Shown here piece by piece: positions 20,586-30,011 of a stretch of DNA of 64,000 bases. The stretch is taken from contig NZ_CP041982.1 in the NCBI RefSeq assembly GCF_014522305.1, positions 67,001 to 131,000 of the forward strand. Reading direction: 5' to 3'. Below the pieces are notes generated by a model that made no database searches, was not told where the DNA came from, and saw only the letters and a list, made by a program, of their open reading frames with translations. Within the stretch, counting starts at the first letter, position 1, and each line of letters opens with the position of its first letter. The stretch comes from Lactobacillus sp. PV034 (GTDB lineage: Bacteria; Bacillota; Bacilli; Lactobacillales; Lactobacillaceae). A program made the translations under genes and the position numbers.

Positions 20586-21116
20586 ATTCCAAGAAATCTA
20601 ATCTTAAATGAAGATATCCGCGCACGTGAAGTTCGTTTGATTGGTGAAGATGGCCAACAAGTAGGTGTTGTATCTAAGAACGAAGCGTTGAATAAAGCAG
20701 CTGATGCTGGTTTAGATTTGGTTCTAATTTCCCCAAATGCCAAGCCACCTGTTGCACGAGTTATGGACTATGGTAAGTACAGATTCGAACAACAAAAGAA
20801 GGCCAAGGAAAACCGTAAGAACCAAAAGGTAATGGCTGTTAAGGAAATTCGTTTAAGTCCAACCATTGAAGGAAATGACTTCGATACTAAATTGAAGCAT
20901 GTACGTAAATTCTTGGGTAAAGGCGCTAAAGTTAGAGTTTCAATTCGCTTTAGAGGCCGTGCCATTACTCATAAGGAATTGGGTAAAGAAGTACTGGAAA
21001 AAATGGCTGATCAGGTTAGTGATATCTCAACTGTTACCACAAGACCTAAGATGGAAGGTCGTTCCATGTTTCTAATGCTTGCTCCTTTGAGTAAGAAAGA
21101 CAAAAAGAAAAAGTAG
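20586..21116 (+). CDS. infC: Translation initiation factor IF-3 (ATT start)
   Basis: The protein is 176 residues from an ATT codon at 20586, placed 7 bases after GGAGGTG (20572-20578). The sequence begins [20 protein letters not shown], the normal N-terminus of IF-3. No ATG, GTG or TTG stands near the ribosome-binding site in this frame; the first TTG at 20637 would remove conserved residues. ATT starts are the family rule and allow IF-3 autoregulation. IF-3 controls fMet-tRNA selection on the 30S subunit. rpmI follows after 18 bases. Confidence 0.93.
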   Translation: MPRNLILNEDIRAREVRLIGEDGQQVGVVSKNEALNKAADAGLDLVLISPNAKPPVARVMDYGKYRFEQQKKAKENRKNQKVMAVKEIRLSPTIEGNDFDTKLKHVRKFLGKGAKVRVSIRFRGRAITHKELGKEVLEKMADQVSDISTVTTRPKMEGRSMFLMLAPLSKKDKKKK

Positions 21117-21134
21117 TTAATTGGAGGAATAGAT

Positions 21135-21335
21135 ATGCCAAAGCAAAAAACACACCGCGCTTCAGCAAAACGTTTTAAGAGAACTGCTAATGGTGGTTTA
21201 AAGCGTCACCACGCATACACTGGACACCGTTTCCACGGTAAGACTAAGAAACAACGTCGTCATTTGAGAAAAGCTGCTATGGTTTCAAAGAGTGACTTAA
21301 AGCGCATCAAACAGATGGTTTCCCAAATGCATTAA
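21135..21335 (+). CDS. rpmI: 50S ribosomal protein L35
   Basis: This 66-residue, highly basic protein begins [20 protein letters not shown], typical of L35 (bL35) of the large subunit. GGAGG stands at 21123-21127. It lies between infC and rplT in the canonical three-gene operon. Confidence 0.97.
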   Translation: MPKQKTHRASAKRFKRTANGGLKRHHAYTGHRFHGKTKKQRRHLRKAAMVSKSDLKRIKQMVSQMH

Positions 21336-21369
21336 TTTATAGAGAATACTTTTTGAGGAGGAATTATAG

Positions 21370-21732
21370 ATGCCAAGAACTAAGGGTGGAACCGTAACAC
21401 GTAAACGTCGTAAGAAGATTTTAAAATTAGCCAAGGGTTACCGTGGCTCAAAGCACGTACAATTTAAAGCAGCAAGTACTCAAGTATTTGTTTCACGTAA
21501 GTACGCATTCCGTGACCGTAAGCAAGTTAAGAGAGAATTCAGAAAGTTATGGATTGCTCGTATTAACGCTGCTGCAAGACAAAACGGTCTTTCATACAGC
21601 AAGTTAATGCACGGCTTAAAGCTTGCTGGTGTTGACATGAACCGTAAGATGTTAGCTGATATTGCTTACAACGATGAAAAGGCTTTTGCAGAATTAGCTG
21701 AAACTGCTAAGAAAGCTTTAGCAGCTGCTTAA
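21370..21732 (+). CDS. rplT: 50S ribosomal protein L20
   Basis: The 120-residue protein has the L20 (bL20) start [19 protein letters not shown] and the conserved [14 protein letters not shown]20 binds 23S rRNA early in assembly and, in related bacteria, represses this operon through the leader upstream of infC. GAGGAGG precedes the ATG. A terminator follows at once. Confidence 0.97.
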   Translation: MPRTKGGTVTRKRRKKILKLAKGYRGSKHVQFKAASTQVFVSRKYAFRDRKQVKREFRKLWIARINAAARQNGLSYSKLMHGLKLAGVDMNRKMLADIAYNDEKAFAELAETAKKALAAA

Positions 21733-21748
21733 TTTAAATAAGTATTTT

Positions 21749-21780
21749 AAAAGACCGAATCATTTGATTCGGTCTTTTTA
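21749..21780 (+). terminator. Terminator after rplT, shared with the convergent gene
   Basis: AAAGACCGAATC and GATTCGGTCTTT form a perfect 12-bp stem with a 4-base ATTT loop and T-runs on both sides, so it can serve both converging genes. Confidence 0.88.
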
Positions 21781-22461
21781 CTTACGTTTTTTTAGCAAAT
21801 CTTTCAATAGTTGGTCAGGGACATGTCGGGGACCGCGGATGGCTTTAACATTATAGTTAGCTAACTTCTTGAAAGTATATTGGTCTGAGGGGTATGAAAG
21901 TATTTTTTTAATGCGCATGACATGATTAATTTTGAGGTATTTATTGTGTTCATGATAAGGTAGATTAACTTCGAGAACTTGGCATTGGTAAATGATAGCG
22001 GAAATAGGAGCACCAACATACATAAAGATAATATCATTGGGCTTAATTTTGGTGCTTTGCTTCCAAATAATATTATCGACATTGTTAAAGGCATTCATAA
22101 TATCGAAGTACTTAGGATTAGCGGGGATAAGCCAGTAATGCTGCGGGCCATCAGGATAAATTGTGACTTGGTTAAAGCAATTTTGCCGAATATCTTTTAG
22201 GAGAGCGAGATAAGCAGAGCGCACTTCATCGACAAATTTACCTCGTTGACTAGAATGAATTGGCATGTATTCTTCTTCGATATCGAGATCAATTACTTTA
22301 CCCTTAACTTGATTAGGTGGAGTAATGGTAATTTGAGCTTCAAAATTATTAAAGAATTTTTTCTTATAAAAATAGAGTGAATCTTGTTTTCCAAAGCCGT
22401 ATTTTAATAATTTTTGCCCATCTGTTTGATATTGTTTAAAAATCGTGTTTTCTAGTCGCAT
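21778..22461 (-). CDS. MmcQ-like N-terminal domain fused to an EVE domain
   Basis: A 227-residue protein on the reverse strand. The C-terminal half (about 115-205) reads as an EVE (PUA-like) domain: HYWLIPANPKYFDIMNAF, then WKQSTKIKPNDIIFMYVGAP. EVE domains bind modified bases in DNA or RNA. The first 95 residues (YGFGKQDSLYFYKKKF, ending LLKDIRQNCF) look like the N-terminal extension seen in MmcQ/YjbR-type proteins. I set the start at 22461, since CACCTC at 22469-22474 is its ribosome-binding site; an upstream ATG at 22530 lacks one. It is flanked by a shared terminator and a divergent operon. Cellular role is unknown. Confidence 0.75.
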   Translation of the reverse strand: MRLENTIFKQYQTDGQKLLKYGFGKQDSLYFYKKKFFNNFEAQITITPPNQVKGKVIDLDIEEEYMPIHSSQRGKFVDEVRSAYLALLKDIRQNCFNQVTIYPDGPQHYWLIPANPKYFDIMNAFNNVDNIIWKQSTKIKPNDIIFMYVGAPISAIIYQCQVLEVNLPYHEHNKYLKINHVMRIKKILSYPSDQYTFKKLANYNVKAIRGPRHVPDQLLKDLLKKRK

Positions 22462-22571
22462 TAATTTCACCTCATTTTCATTGTAAAACATTGCAATCAA
22501 GAACCCCAAAAATTTCTCTAAATGGCGCAATTTTGGTATATTATATATGAGAAAAAAGCGGAGATTTTTAA

Positions 22572-23090
22572 ATGTTATTTAGACCTCGTTATACAATAGA
22601 TACAATTTATAATTTAGATCCCAATACTTTAAAAAAGATGGGAATTAAAGCAGTTTTTAGTGATTTGGATAATACGTTACTTGCTTGGAATAAAGCTGAT
22701 TCTGCTAACGAAATGCAGAAATTGAACCAGCGCTTAAAGGCAGCCGGAATTAAATTGGTCGTTATTTCTAATAATAATGCTCAAAGAATAGGTAAAGTTC
22801 TCAATCCTTATGGTATTGATTTTATTGCTAAAGCACGTAAACCTTTACCTGTCGGAATTAATGAGGAATTGAAAAAATTAGGCTTGAAAAAAGATCAGGT
22901 TCTAATGATCGGTGACCAGTTAATTACTGATATTCAAGCAGGGAATTTAGCTGGAGTACCAACAGTGCTAGTAAAACCATTAGTCCAAACAGATAAGTGG
23001 AATACACGTATTAATCGTTTTTTTGAAAAGGGAATCTATTTCTTTTTAAATATGAAAAAGCCAGTAACTTTTGGGGAGAAACTTAAATGA
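22572..23090 (+). CDS. yqeG: YqeG family HAD-type phosphatase
   Basis: The 172-residue HAD superfamily (class III) protein has motif I SDLDNTLLAWN, motif II VVISNNN and motif III KPLPVGIN with GDQLITDIQAGN. The substrate is not established for the family. It overlaps yqeH by 4 bases (ATGA) and heads the yqeGH-nadD-yqeK-rsfS group typical of Firmicutes. A TGg-TATATT extended -10 element at 22534-22542 may start the operon. Confidence 0.9.
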   Translation: MLFRPRYTIDTIYNLDPNTLKKMGIKAVFSDLDNTLLAWNKADSANEMQKLNQRLKAAGIKLVVISNNNAQRIGKVLNPYGIDFIAKARKPLPVGINEELKKLGLKKDQVLMIGDQLITDIQAGNLAGVPTVLVKPLVQTDKWNTRINRFFEKGIYFFLNMKKPVTFGEKLK

Positions 23091-24196
23091 GTGAAGAATT
23101 ACGTTGTATTGGTTGTGGAAGTATTTTACAAGATAAAGATCCAAAAAAGTCGGGATATTTACCAGCTTCTGCACTAAAAAAAGCTATGGAAGAAGATAAC
23201 GCGGAAGTATACTGCCAACGTTGTTTCCGTTTGCGTCACTATAATGAAATTATGCCAGTTGAAGAAAATAATGATGACTTTTTGGCTTTATTAAATTCTA
23301 TTTCAGAAAAGAATGCCTTAGTAGTCAATGTTGTCGATTTATTTGATTTTAGTAATTCATTGATTACATCACTTAAACGTTTTATTGGGGATAATGAGTA
23401 TATTTTAGTGGGTAATAAAGTAGACCTTTTCCCTAAGAATACTAAAGAGTCTAAGGTCAAGGACTGGATGCGCCAAGAAGCTAATCGTAATGGCTTGTAT
23501 CCGGAAAAGATTTTCTTAGTGAGTGCTGCCAAGAAGAAAAATCTTGATCCTTTGATTGATTTTATTGCTAAAAAGGGTAAGGATAAGGATATTTACTTTG
23601 TAGGGACAACTAATGTTGGAAAATCTACTTTGATTAATGCAATTTTATCAGCACGTAGTGATTTGAAGGAATTAATTACCACTTCTAAATTCCCTGGAAC
23701 TACTCTTGATGAAATTAAAATTCCACTAGATAATGGTCACTATTTAATTGATACACCCGGAATTTTAAGTAAGAAGCAATTAGCTAGTCACTTAACTGGG
23801 AAGGAATTAGAAGTAGTTGAACCGAAGAAGCCATTAAAGCCAGCTACTTATCAGTTGTTACCCGGCCAAACTATTTTCTTAGCAGGATTGGGTCGGTTTG
23901 ATTATATTGATGGGCCGTCAGCAGGCTTTACGATTTATGTGGCACGCGATCTTTATTTGCACCGCACTAAGACGGAAAATGCAGATGAATTTTACCAAAA
24001 ACATAAGGATGATCTGTTATTACCACCAAGTAAGGAAGATGATCTTGGACCACTCAAGGGCCAAACTTTTAGACCAAAGCAAAAAAGTGATATTTTGTTT
24101 GGTGGTGTTGGCTTCATTACCGTACCAAAAGATGTGGTAGTCAAAGCCTACACACCTGATGGAATTGGATTAGGAATTAGAAGAGCGTTGATTTAA
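23087..24196 (+). CDS. yqeH: Ribosome biogenesis GTPase YqeH
   Basis: A circularly permuted GTPase of 369 residues needed for 30S assembly in Bacillus. The N-terminal zinc finger shows CIGCGSILQ and CQRCF. The G motifs are permuted: G4 GNKVDLFP (about 107) precedes G1 GTTNVGKST (about 177) and G3 DTPG (about 224), and a C-terminal RNA-binding region follows. The stop shares one base with the next start. Confidence 0.95.
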   Translation: MSEELRCIGCGSILQDKDPKKSGYLPASALKKAMEEDNAEVYCQRCFRLRHYNEIMPVEENNDDFLALLNSISEKNALVVNVVDLFDFSNSLITSLKRFIGDNEYILVGNKVDLFPKNTKESKVKDWMRQEANRNGLYPEKIFLVSAAKKKNLDPLIDFIAKKGKDKDIYFVGTTNVGKSTLINAILSARSDLKELITTSKFPGTTLDEIKIPLDNGHYLIDTPGILSKKQLASHLTGKELEVVEPKKPLKPATYQLLPGQTIFLAGLGRFDYIDGPSAGFTIYVARDLYLHRTKTENADEFYQKHKDDLLLPPSKEDDLGPLKGQTFRPKQKSDILFGGVGFITVPKDVVVKAYTPDGIGLGIRRALI

Positions 24197-24822
24197 TGAA
24201 TTGCGTAGTGGAAGAAAAAACTCAAATTCGATTTGCTCCTATCGCTACGTCAGCGATGAAAATTGGAATTATGGGTGGAACTTTTAATCCCGTCCATCAA
24301 GCTCATTTAGCAATGGCTGAACAAGTTCGCAAGAACCTACATTTGGATGAGATTTGGTTTATTCCCGATAATGTTCCTCCGCACAAAGAAGTAGCAAATC
24401 AGGTTAGTGCTAGAGATCGCGTTGCTATGCTTGAACTTGCGACCCATGCTAATCAATATTTTCATGTTAAGTTGTTTGAGATTCTGCGTGGTGGCGTGTC
24501 TTATACCGTTGATACCTTGCGCTATTTAAAAAAGCGGGCACCCAAGAACCAGTACTACTTAATTATGGGGACTGACCAGGTTAATAGTTTCGCCAGTTGG
24601 CGTGAACCTGATGAAATTGCACGCTTAGCAACCTTAGTGGGAGTAAAGCGACCGAATTATCAGCCTGATTCAGCTTATCCAATTGTATGGGTTGATGCGC
24701 CCCAGCTTGCTATTTCTTCAACTTTAATCCGTAATACTGTAGCTGCTGGTGGATCAATTCGCTACTTAGTTCCCGAAGCAGTAAGATTGTATATTGATTC
24801 AAGAGGCTTATATCGTGAGTGA
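24196..24822 (+). CDS. nadD: Nicotinate-nucleotide adenylyltransferase
   Basis: NadD joins ATP and nicotinate mononucleotide in NAD synthesis. The sequence shows GIMGGTFNPVHQAHL with the nucleotidyltransferase H-x-x-H signature and the closing ISSTLIRNTVA (S/T-x-x-R) motif. The 208-residue form has a 22-residue extension before MKIGIMGG; lactobacillar NadD proteins often carry one, and no ribosome-binding site favours the inner ATG, so I kept 24196. The start remains uncertain. Confidence 0.92.
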   Translation: MNCVVEEKTQIRFAPIATSAMKIGIMGGTFNPVHQAHLAMAEQVRKNLHLDEIWFIPDNVPPHKEVANQVSARDRVAMLELATHANQYFHVKLFEILRGGVSYTVDTLRYLKKRAPKNQYYLIMGTDQVNSFASWREPDEIARLATLVGVKRPNYQPDSAYPIVWVDAPQLAISSTLIRNTVAAGGSIRYLVPEAVRLYIDSRGLYRE

Positions 24823-25411
24823 GCTTAATTTTAAAAATACCTTTTCACCGCTTAGTTCAGCTGAGCTAATTGCCCGTGAAAAAAATAATATGGATGATAA
24901 ACGTTTTCAGCATTGTATTGGTGTGAGTGAAACCAGTCGTAAATTAGCTGAACTAAATCATTATGATCCTGATAAGGCGGCTTTGGCAGGGTTTGTTCAT
25001 GATTATGCCAAGCAAGTGCCAAATGAAAGATTTATTGAAATTATCAAGAATCAAGGTTTTGATACCGACCTGCTTAACTATAACCGTGCCATCTGGCATG
25101 GAATTGTGGGGGCTTATTTGGTTGAAAAAGAGCTCAAAATTACAGATCCAGAAATTTTAACCGCCATTCGGCGTCATACAACTGCCGATACGGAAATGAC
25201 TACTCTTGATAAAATTGTCTTTGTCGCAGATTTTATCGAACCACACCGTGATTTCCCTGGAGTAGACGAGGCCCGTAAGGTGGCTTTTGCTGACCTTGAC
25301 CAAGGGGTAGGCTATGAATTAGCACATACCTTACAGTTTTTAGTAGGAAACCGGCAAAAAATTTATCCTAAGACCCTAGATGCGTATAATGTTTGGGCCA
25401 TTAAGAAATAA
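24815..25411 (+). CDS. yqeK: YqeK HD-domain hydrolase (Ap4A hydrolase type)
   Basis: The 198-residue HD-superfamily protein has metal-binding residues in FQHCIGV, GFVHDYAK and AIRRHTT, followed by KIVFVADFIEP. YqeK homologues cleave Ap4A to two ADP. I chose GTG 24815, which follows AAGAGG by 8 bases and overlaps nadD by 8 bases; the nadD-yqeK-rsfS order is conserved. Confidence 0.9.
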   Translation: MSELNFKNTFSPLSSAELIAREKNNMDDKRFQHCIGVSETSRKLAELNHYDPDKAALAGFVHDYAKQVPNERFIEIIKNQGFDTDLLNYNRAIWHGIVGAYLVEKELKITDPEILTAIRRHTTADTEMTTLDKIVFVADFIEPHRDFPGVDEARKVAFADLDQGVGYELAHTLQFLVGNRQKIYPKTLDAYNVWAIKK

Positions 25412-25442
25412 AATAAATTAATTAGAAATCAGAGGTAAAAAT

Positions 25443-25796
25443 TTGGAAGCAAAACAATTATTAGATTTAACTATTGAAGCAATTGATGAAAGACATGGAG
25501 AAGATATTGAAGCTTATGATATGGCCGGCCAAAGCATTTTAGCTGATTATTATGTCATCACCAGTGCTGGTTCTAACCGTCAATTACACGCCATTGTGAA
25601 TGCAATTGTGGATAAGATCCACGAAAATGGTAAGGAAGATTACCGTATTGAAGGAAACCGTGATTCTAATTGGTTGTTAATTGATATGGGCGATGTTGTT
25701 GTGAACGTCTTTACTGAAGATGCACGTGATTTTTATGGTCTCGAAAAGTTATGGCGTAATGGTAAAAAGCTAGAACTTGATTTGGACGAAGACTAA
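25443..25796 (+). CDS. rsfS: Ribosomal silencing factor RsfS
   Basis: The 117-residue RsfS protein binds L14 and blocks joining of ribosomal subunits under poor nutrition. The motif ADYYVITSAGSNRQLHAIVN and the end WLLIDMGDVVVNVFTEDARDFYGLEKLW are family hallmarks. It starts with TTG, 5 bases after AGAGG plus spacer. Confidence 0.93.
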   Translation: MEAKQLLDLTIEAIDERHGEDIEAYDMAGQSILADYYVITSAGSNRQLHAIVNAIVDKIHENGKEDYRIEGNRDSNWLLIDMGDVVVNVFTEDARDFYGLEKLWRNGKKLELDLDED

Positions 25797-25805
25797 TAGG
25801 TAAGA

Positions 25806-26966
25806 ATGAATACAGTAGGTATAATTGCTGAATACAATCCCTTGCATAGTGGCCATGATTTTTTAATGAATCAGGCGCGCCTGATTGCTAAAAATGACCC
25901 CATTATTGTAGTCATGTCGGGTAACTACGTCCAACGTGGCCAAATGGCGATTATGGATAAGTGGCATCGCGCTCAGGCAGCCTTGCAATCAGGAGCTGAC
26001 CTGGTATTTGAATTACCATTTTCCTTTGCTGTGCAGCCAGCCGACCTTTTTGCCCAGGGTGGTGTTGAAATTTTAAGTAAACTTGGGGTTAAAAATTTGG
26101 TTTTTGGGGTAGAAGATGCTAACTTAAATCTGGACTACTTAGCTAAAAAAATTAGTCAAATTCCACAAGAAAGTTTAAATTTTCGTGATTACACCCAGAC
26201 TTATGCTACCCAGTATAATCAACTGGTTGCGCGTGAAGTTGGGCATGAAGTTAATCAGCCTAACTTGATGTTGGCCATTGCCTATGCGGTGGCCAACTTA
26301 AATCTTGGTCATCCCATGGATTTAAAACCCATTACTCGGATTGGGAGTGGTCATGATGACCCCTTAATCACCGAAAAGGTTATTTCTTCGGCAACTGGAA
26401 TTAGAAATTATGTTTTAGAACATCAAGATCAAGACCTAAGGATGCTAAAGAATTTTTTACCTAAGAGCGAATTGGCTAAATTAGCTGAGCAAAAAGTATA
26501 TCCTAATTGGAACTTACTTTATGAATTTTTGAAGTACCGGCTGGAAAGTTCTTCAGTTACCGAACTTGGAAAAATTTATCAAATGAGCGAAGGTTTGGAA
26601 TACAAGATGAAGGAAGAAATTCATGAAGCGACTAATTTTACTGACTTTTTGCGTAGAATTAAGTCTAAACGCTACACCTATGCTCGTTTGCGTCGTTTAA
26701 GTCTTTATACTTTATTAAATGTGACAGATGAAGCCATGCAAGCATCCAAAAGGGATGTGAGCACGATGCTTTTAGGTTATAGCGAACGGGGACGTAATTA
26801 TTTAAAGACTTTACGTAAAGATGGTGAAATCCCGATTATTTCCAAAGTAGATAAGCGCAATAGCAGTCAGGGAACTCTAGGTTTACAAGTAAAAGTTGAT
26901 CGCTTTTATGAACAGATTATTGGTCAAGATCAAAACTTTGGTCGTAGACCGCTTGAAGTTAAGTGA
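25806..26966 (+). CDS. tmcAL: tRNA(Met) cytidine acetate ligase TmcAL
   Basis: The 386-residue protein opens [17 protein letters not shown], the nucleotidyltransferase H-x-G-H motif of TmcAL (formerly YlbM), which uses acetate and ATP to make N4-acetylcytidine in the elongator tRNA-Met anticodon. [19 protein letters not shown] and [10 protein letters not shown] are further signatures. It follows rsfS by 9 bases and is probably the sixth gene of the operon. Confidence 0.93.
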   Translation: MNTVGIIAEYNPLHSGHDFLMNQARLIAKNDPIIVVMSGNYVQRGQMAIMDKWHRAQAALQSGADLVFELPFSFAVQPADLFAQGGVEILSKLGVKNLVFGVEDANLNLDYLAKKISQIPQESLNFRDYTQTYATQYNQLVAREVGHEVNQPNLMLAIAYAVANLNLGHPMDLKPITRIGSGHDDPLITEKVISSATGIRNYVLEHQDQDLRMLKNFLPKSELAKLAEQKVYPNWNLLYEFLKYRLESSSVTELGKIYQMSEGLEYKMKEEIHEATNFTDFLRRIKSKRYTYARLRRLSLYTLLNVTDEAMQASKRDVSTMLLGYSERGRNYLKTLRKDGEIPIISKVDKRNSSQGTLGLQVKVDRFYEQIIGQDQNFGRRPLEVK

Positions 26967-26975
26967 GGTTAGAAA

Positions 26976-27521
26976 ATGTTAGAATATTCTTTTTCACAAA
27001 TTAAAAATGATCGTAATCCATTAGTTGACATAGATGAAGATATATCCTTGAGACCACCATTTTTTGCTAGAAGCCAAGGCTTATTACGTAAGGCTAAGAA
27101 TGTTCATGTTAAGGGGCAATTCTTCTATGATGAACCATTTGTTACGGGTAATTTTACCGTTACTGCTGATGTTGAAGTTCCATCAACTAGAAGTTTAACT
27201 CCGGTAGCAATGCATGAAGAATTTAATTTTACTGAAAATTATAGTGAAATTAAGCCAACTCCTGAACAACTTGAAGACGAAGAAACTATTATTCAAGTTA
27301 AGGACGATAAGATTGATCTCCAAACTGCGGTTGAGGATAACTTGTTACTAAATATTCCTTCCGTAGTTTTGACTAAAGATGAAGACGAAAATAATATCTA
27401 TCCTGCAGGTCAAGGTTGGAAAGTAGTGTCTGAGGCTGACCATGAGAAAGAAGCAAAAGAAAAGGTCAATCCTGCATTTGCTTCACTTAAGCAATTACTA
27501 GATAAAGATGATAAAAATTAA
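26976..27521 (+). CDS. YceD family protein (DUF177)
   Basis: The 181-residue acidic protein belongs to the YceD/DUF177 family, linked to 23S rRNA maturation. Visible features are the internal PFVTGNFTVTADVEVPSTRSL stretch (seen in part) and ENNIYPAGQGWKVVSE. In many Firmicutes rpmF (L32) follows immediately; it does not here. It starts 9 bases after tmcAL and ends the operon. Confidence 0.85.
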   Translation: MLEYSFSQIKNDRNPLVDIDEDISLRPPFFARSQGLLRKAKNVHVKGQFFYDEPFVTGNFTVTADVEVPSTRSLTPVAMHEEFNFTENYSEIKPTPEQLEDEETIIQVKDDKIDLQTAVEDNLLLNIPSVVLTKDEDENNIYPAGQGWKVVSEADHEKEAKEKVNPAFASLKQLLDKDDKN

Positions 27522-27643
27522 CTTGCAATAAGTTCGGGAAAAACTTAATATTAAATTATTAATAAAAAAGCACTAGAATTAGCTAAACAAATAATAATAT
27601 AGTGATAATGCTTAAGTCGCTAAGATAGGATAGGTTTACTAGG

Positions 27644-28381
27644 ATGAGCAAGATTTTAATTATTGAAGATGAAAAGAACTTAGCAAGATTTGTTGAGTTG
27701 GAACTTCAACATGAAAAATACGAAACAACAGTTGAATCAAATGGGCGTAAGGGTCTTGATGCTGCATTAAATGAAGATTATGATGCGATTTTACTTGATT
27801 TAATGTTGCCAGCACTTAATGGTTTGGAAATTGCACGTCGCGTTCGCCAAGAAAAGACTACGCCAATTATTATGATGACTGCACGTGATTCAGTTATTGA
27901 TCGAGTTTCTGGACTTGATCATGGTGCTGATGACTATATTGTTAAGCCTTTTGCCATTGAAGAATTGTTGGCACGTTTGCGCGCCGTTTTGCGTCGTGTC
28001 CAAATCGAAAAGAAGGCAATGGGAGAGACAATGGGTGTGCAAAAGGTTGTGCACTTTAATGATTTAACGATTGAAACTGCTAATCGTATCGTTCACCGTG
28101 GTGATAAAACCGTTGACTTAACTAAGCGTGAATACAACTTATTAATGACCTTAATTGAAAATAAAAATAATGTTGTAACACGTGAACAATTACTTAATAA
28201 AATTTGGGGACCAGATTCAAAAATTGAAACTAATGTGGTGGAAGTTTATGTACGTTACTTACGTAATAAGATTGATGTTCCCGGCCAACCTTCATATATC
28301 AAAACTGTTCGTGGTACCGGATATATGGTAAGAACGGATGAAAATGATGAACAAAACCAAAATGAAGAAGAAACCGAATAA
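27644..28381 (+). CDS. OmpR-family response regulator, ArlR-like
   Basis: The 245-residue regulator has a receiver domain (1-120) with the phosphoacceptor Asp in AILLDLMLP (about residue 51), Thr in MMTARDS and Lys in DYIVKPF. A winged-helix DNA-binding domain follows (REYNLLMTLIENKNNVVTREQLL). The acidic tail EEETE overlaps the kinase gene. It resembles ArlR/CsrR regulators; targets cannot be read from the sequence. Confidence 0.92.
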   Translation: MSKILIIEDEKNLARFVELELQHEKYETTVESNGRKGLDAALNEDYDAILLDLMLPALNGLEIARRVRQEKTTPIIMMTARDSVIDRVSGLDHGADDYIVKPFAIEELLARLRAVLRRVQIEKKAMGETMGVQKVVHFNDLTIETANRIVHRGDKTVDLTKREYNLLMTLIENKNNVVTREQLLNKIWGPDSKIETNVVEVYVRYLRNKIDVPGQPSYIKTVRGTGYMVRTDENDEQNQNEEETE

Positions 28382-29876
28382 GAATAAGAAAGAGACCAAG
28401 CAAGCATCATTAACTTTTAAGTGGGTTAGTGCTGTTGCAGCTGTAATAACGGTCTCTTTTGTCATTTTTTCCATCATTATTTATTCAGTAGTCAAACGGC
28501 AATTAGTTGAACAAGAAGCACGATTAACAAGTAATGTCGTCCAAACCTTTAATAATCGTTTAGATAACATTCCTGATACATTAGAAATTTCAAATGTTGT
28601 ACCGCGCCTTTCCCCTAATACGGGACGATTACTTGCAGGTAAAGCAAGTAACGACAATGACGATTCTCGTCAGGTCTTTAATGATGATGTCCTAGCTTCA
28701 CTAGCTAACCGGGAAATGAGGGTGACAATTTTTGACCCGACTGGATCCGTGGTATTTTCAAATGGTAATAGTGATAGTTCAATGAAGATGCCTAAGATTT
28801 CTAAAAATGGCCAACAAACTATTATTAATAAAGATCACCAACTTCATCTGGTAGCTGCTCAACCAATTCATTCAGAGATAAATAATAAGCTAATTGGTTA
28901 TATAGTAGTGGATAACTCGCTCTCACGCTTGAATGATGTCCTGCATTCACTGCGACTTTGGATGACAACCATTTCAATCGTAGGAATTATCTTGTTCAGT
29001 TTATTTGCTTTCTTGATAGTAAATAATGTAGTTAAGCCGATAAAACAAATGTCTAAGATTTCAAGGGCAGTTAATAATGATCCTAATAGTCAAGATCGAA
29101 TGCCAGTAACGCGGCGCCATGATGAATTAGGTGAATTGATTCAAAACTTTAACCAAATGTTAGACCGGATGCAAGCCTATATTCAGCAGCAAAAGCAGTT
29201 TGTTGGCGATGTGTCGCATGAGTTGCGGACGCCGGTAGCAGTTGTACAAGGACATCTTAACTTGCTTGAACGGTGGGGAAAAGATGATCCTGAAGTACTT
29301 GAAGAATCAATTCAAGCTTCCTTGCAAGAAATAAACCGGATGAAACACTTGATTCAGGAAATGCTTGATTTGACTCGGGCAGAACAAATTGACGTGCAGT
29401 TCCCTAATGAAGTTACTAACGTTAATGAGGTTCTTAGCCGCACAATTAATGATATGCGAATGATTCACCAAGATTTCGTGATTACTTATAATGATGCCTT
29501 AAAGCCAAATACGATGATCAAGATGTATCGCAATCACTTAGAACAAGTCTTAATTATTTTGATGGATAATGCGATGAAGTATTCGACTGATCGGAAGGAA
29601 TTAATTGTGGATGCTTCAACGGAAAAAGATAAGGTTGAGATCATTGTGCAAGACTTTGGAGAAGGTATTTCTCATGAAGAACAAAAGAAGATCTTCAATC
29701 GCTTCTATCGGGTTGATAAGGCTCGCACTCGTGAAAAGGGTGGTAATGGTTTGGGACTTTCAATTGCGCAAAAGCTTGTTGAAAGCTATCATGGTAAAAT
29801 CAGTGTGATTTCCGAATTAGGTTCAGGCAGTAAGTTTAAACTTGAATTTCCACTTTTAAAAGATGAGAAAAATTAA
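28338..29876 (+). CDS. Sensor histidine kinase, ArlS-like
   Basis: The 512-residue kinase has a basic N-terminus, TM1 (about 28-50), an extracellular region, TM2 (about 207-232) and a HAMP linker. HisKA follows with the phosphorylated His in DVSHELRTPVAVVQG (about 294), then HATPase motifs MDNAMKYS, VQDFGEGIS and GGNGLGLSIAQ. It overlaps the regulator by 44 bases. The exact start among three nearby ATGs (28338, 28344, 28347) is open, since no clear ribosome-binding site separates them. Confidence 0.92.
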   Translation: MKMMNKTKMKKKPNKNKKETKQASLTFKWVSAVAAVITVSFVIFSIIIYSVVKRQLVEQEARLTSNVVQTFNNRLDNIPDTLEISNVVPRLSPNTGRLLAGKASNDNDDSRQVFNDDVLASLANREMRVTIFDPTGSVVFSNGNSDSSMKMPKISKNGQQTIINKDHQLHLVAAQPIHSEINNKLIGYIVVDNSLSRLNDVLHSLRLWMTTISIVGIILFSLFAFLIVNNVVKPIKQMSKISRAVNNDPNSQDRMPVTRRHDELGELIQNFNQMLDRMQAYIQQQKQFVGDVSHELRTPVAVVQGHLNLLERWGKDDPEVLEESIQASLQEINRMKHLIQEMLDLTRAEQIDVQFPNEVTNVNEVLSRTINDMRMIHQDFVITYNDALKPNTMIKMYRNHLEQVLIILMDNAMKYSTDRKELIVDASTEKDKVEIIVQDFGEGISHEEQKKIFNRFYRVDKARTREKGGNGLGLSIAQKLVESYHGKISVISELGSGSKFKLEFPLLKDEKN

Positions 29877-29883
29877 TAAATTT

Positions 29884-29917
29884 AAACCAGTATTCAATTA
29901 GAATACTGGTTTTTTTA
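29884..29917 (+). terminator. Terminator after the two-component system; left border of the T7SS island
   Basis: AAACCAGTATTC (29884-29895) pairs perfectly with GAATACTGGTTT (29901-29912), followed by T7. The stem sequence AACCAGTATT/AATACTGGTT recurs at 38266-38300, at the far end of the immunity/lipase array. Confidence 0.9.
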
Positions 29918-29972
29918 TGCCAAAAATATATTGTGATATATATTTGAGAATATAGGGTATTATTCTTGAAAA

Positions 29973-29981
29973 TGATATAAT
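29973..29981 (+). promoter_or_regulatory. Extended -10 promoter ahead of the immunity array
   Basis: TGA directly followed by TATAAT (29976-29981) matches an extended -10 element; no good -35 is present. It lies 31 bases before the first immunity-like gene. Confidence 0.5.
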
Positions 29982-30011
29982 AACGCAAGTTATATATGAG
30001 GAGAATAATGA

